Shown in pieces: positions 5,814 to 6,541 of a DNA stretch of 6,541 nt. Both the position numbers and the translations under genes were made by a program. Every line of letters starts with the position of its first letter. Within the stretch, counting starts at the first letter, position 1. This DNA comes from an uncultured Lachnospiraceae bacterium. GTDB lineage: Bacteria; Bacillota; Clostridia; Lachnospirales; Lachnospiraceae. The notes under the pieces are model-generated. The model was not told the origin of the DNA. It saw only the letters and a program-made list of their open reading frames with translations, and ran no database searches. The stretch spans positions 1 to 6,541 of the forward strand of contig CAPNGW010000135.1 of NCBI GenBank assembly GCA_948665105.1, written 5' to 3'.

Positions 5814-6541
5814 ATGGGGCTGTTTGGGAAGAAAAAAGCGGAGAAGGGAAAGCAACAGCCGGAGGAGAAAAAGGAAAGCCGTGCAGAACGGCAGACTCAG
5901 CAGAAGGAATATATCCCGGGAGCCGGGGGAAGTATTGTCAGCAGATCTATTCTGGAGGGAACTGCGAAGCTTAGGTGGCTGTTTCGGCAGGACAGCCAGC
6001 ATGGAAACGGCTGGGTGGCCTTTGGGGATACCGATACCCAGGAGTATGTGGATGACGCCAAAAATATGGCCATTGTGGATTTTAATACCCTGGCTAATAT
6101 TGAGCCGGCTGTGGTGAACGTGTTTTTTATGCCGGTGGGCAGCGACCTGGAATTGCGGGCCGACAGCAAAGGCAGCTATTTTGTGGACACCAGGACCGGT
6201 GAGGAGATCCGGGAGCCGGTAAAGCATCCGGCGCAGATTGGATTTGAGAAAAATTTGAAATTTTTGAATCAGGAAACGTATCCGGTTGAATTTTTTGAGA
6301 GCCTTTTTGAAAAGAGCGGAAAAATAGAGCCCTTTGTGGCGGGAGAAGCGGATTTTCCCACCGGGGAGGTGGTGCTGGCGGATCCCATGGGGTATCTTGG
6401 TACCAAGTATGAGACGGTGCTGGACCGTAAGATTCCTGCCGGAACGTATCCGGTGGAGCTGTCTCTGTGCCAATCGGAAATTGCAGGTCCCCGGATTGCC
6501 GCCGCAAAGCTTCGAATCAGCCATAAGCAGGCGGCCTGCTA
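5814..6541 (+). CDS. DUF2185 (Imm33-like) and DUF4241 fusion protein, 3' end cut by window
   Basis: An open frame runs from the ATG at 5814 to the window edge, giving 242 full codons and two bases (TA) of the next, so the true end is not visible. GGTGGAG at 5803-5809 lies about 5 nt upstream, and the gene begins 20 nt after the lipoprotein stop. Residues 1-35 are a charged, probably disordered tail starting MGLFGKKK, with no signal peptide. Residues about 40-125 match my memory of DUF2185, now called Imm33-like: LEGTAKLRWLFR, GWVAFGDTDTQEYVDDAKN, IVDFNTLANIEP and PVGSDLELR. Residues about 140-242 look like DUF4241, with FPTGEVVLADPMGY (181-194), the PAGTYPVELSL segment (208-218) and RIAAAKLRIS (227-236). 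Imm33-like proteins occur as predicted immunity proteins in polymorphic-toxin loci; the role of DUF4241 is unknown to me. Family assignments rest on remembered motifs and have not been searched. The protein is probably cytoplasmic. Confidence 0.8.
   Translation, partial: MGLFGKKKAEKGKQQPEEKKESRAERQTQQKEYIPGAGGSIVSRSILEGTAKLRWLFRQDSQHGNGWVAFGDTDTQEYVDDAKNMAIVDFNTLANIEPAVVNVFFMPVGSDLELRADSKGSYFVDTRTGEEIREPVKHPAQIGFEKNLKFLNQETYPVEFFESLFEKSGKIEPFVAGEADFPTGEVVLADPMGYLGTKYETVLDRKIPAGTYPVELSLCQSEIAGPRIAAAKLRISHKQAAC

Noticed and set aside
5769..6524. Open frame of 251 codons on the minus strand
   Set aside because: It overlaps the DUF2185-DUF4241 frame, whose + strand product shows clear domain motifs. 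The minus product is rich in Arg, Leu, Pro and His without any family pattern.

Overview
The window looks like ordinary chromosome from a Gram-positive anaerobe of the class Clostridia, most likely Lachnospiraceae. This is judged from gene content and sequence style: a Clostridia-type GlnRS, strong purine-rich ribosome binding sites, a MocR-family regulator, and a lipoprotein with no outer-membrane features. No database search was run, so the family-level placement is an inference. No phage gene, transposase, CRISPR array, rRNA or tRNA was seen.

Layout: every gene is on the + strand. Positions 1-63 appear to be the last codons of an upstream gene. A control region of about 150 bp follows. It holds a perfect-consensus sigma-A type promoter (74-102), then a terminator-like hairpin beginning about 5 nt after the predicted transcription start (114-144), and a longer perfect dyad (139-169) that shares bases with the first hairpin, so the two cannot form together. 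Next come glnS (glutaminyl-tRNA synthetase, 215-1885), a DUF2225 protein with two CxxC pairs (1914-2771), a GntR/MocR regulator fused to an aminotransferase-like domain (2790-4286), a lipoprotein with an alpha/beta-hydrolase domain and a second C-terminal domain (4327-5793), and a gene cut by the window end whose product joins a DUF2185 (Imm33-like) domain to a DUF4241 domain (5814-6541).

The gaps between genes are 28, 18, 40 and 20 nt, and no convincing internal terminator was seen. Transcription may therefore run through all five genes from the promoter upstream of glnS. The genes share no obvious pathway. glnS is a translation housekeeping gene; the others are a putative metal-binding protein of unknown role, a regulator with unknown target, a cell-surface hydrolase with unknown substrate, and a protein built from two families of uncertain function.

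The points most worth a second look are the mutually exclusive hairpins in the glnS leader, the unusual architecture of the last two proteins, and the altered KMSKS loop of the GlnRS. There is no clear evidence of a new multi-gene system. No stretch longer than 300 bases lacks a gene.
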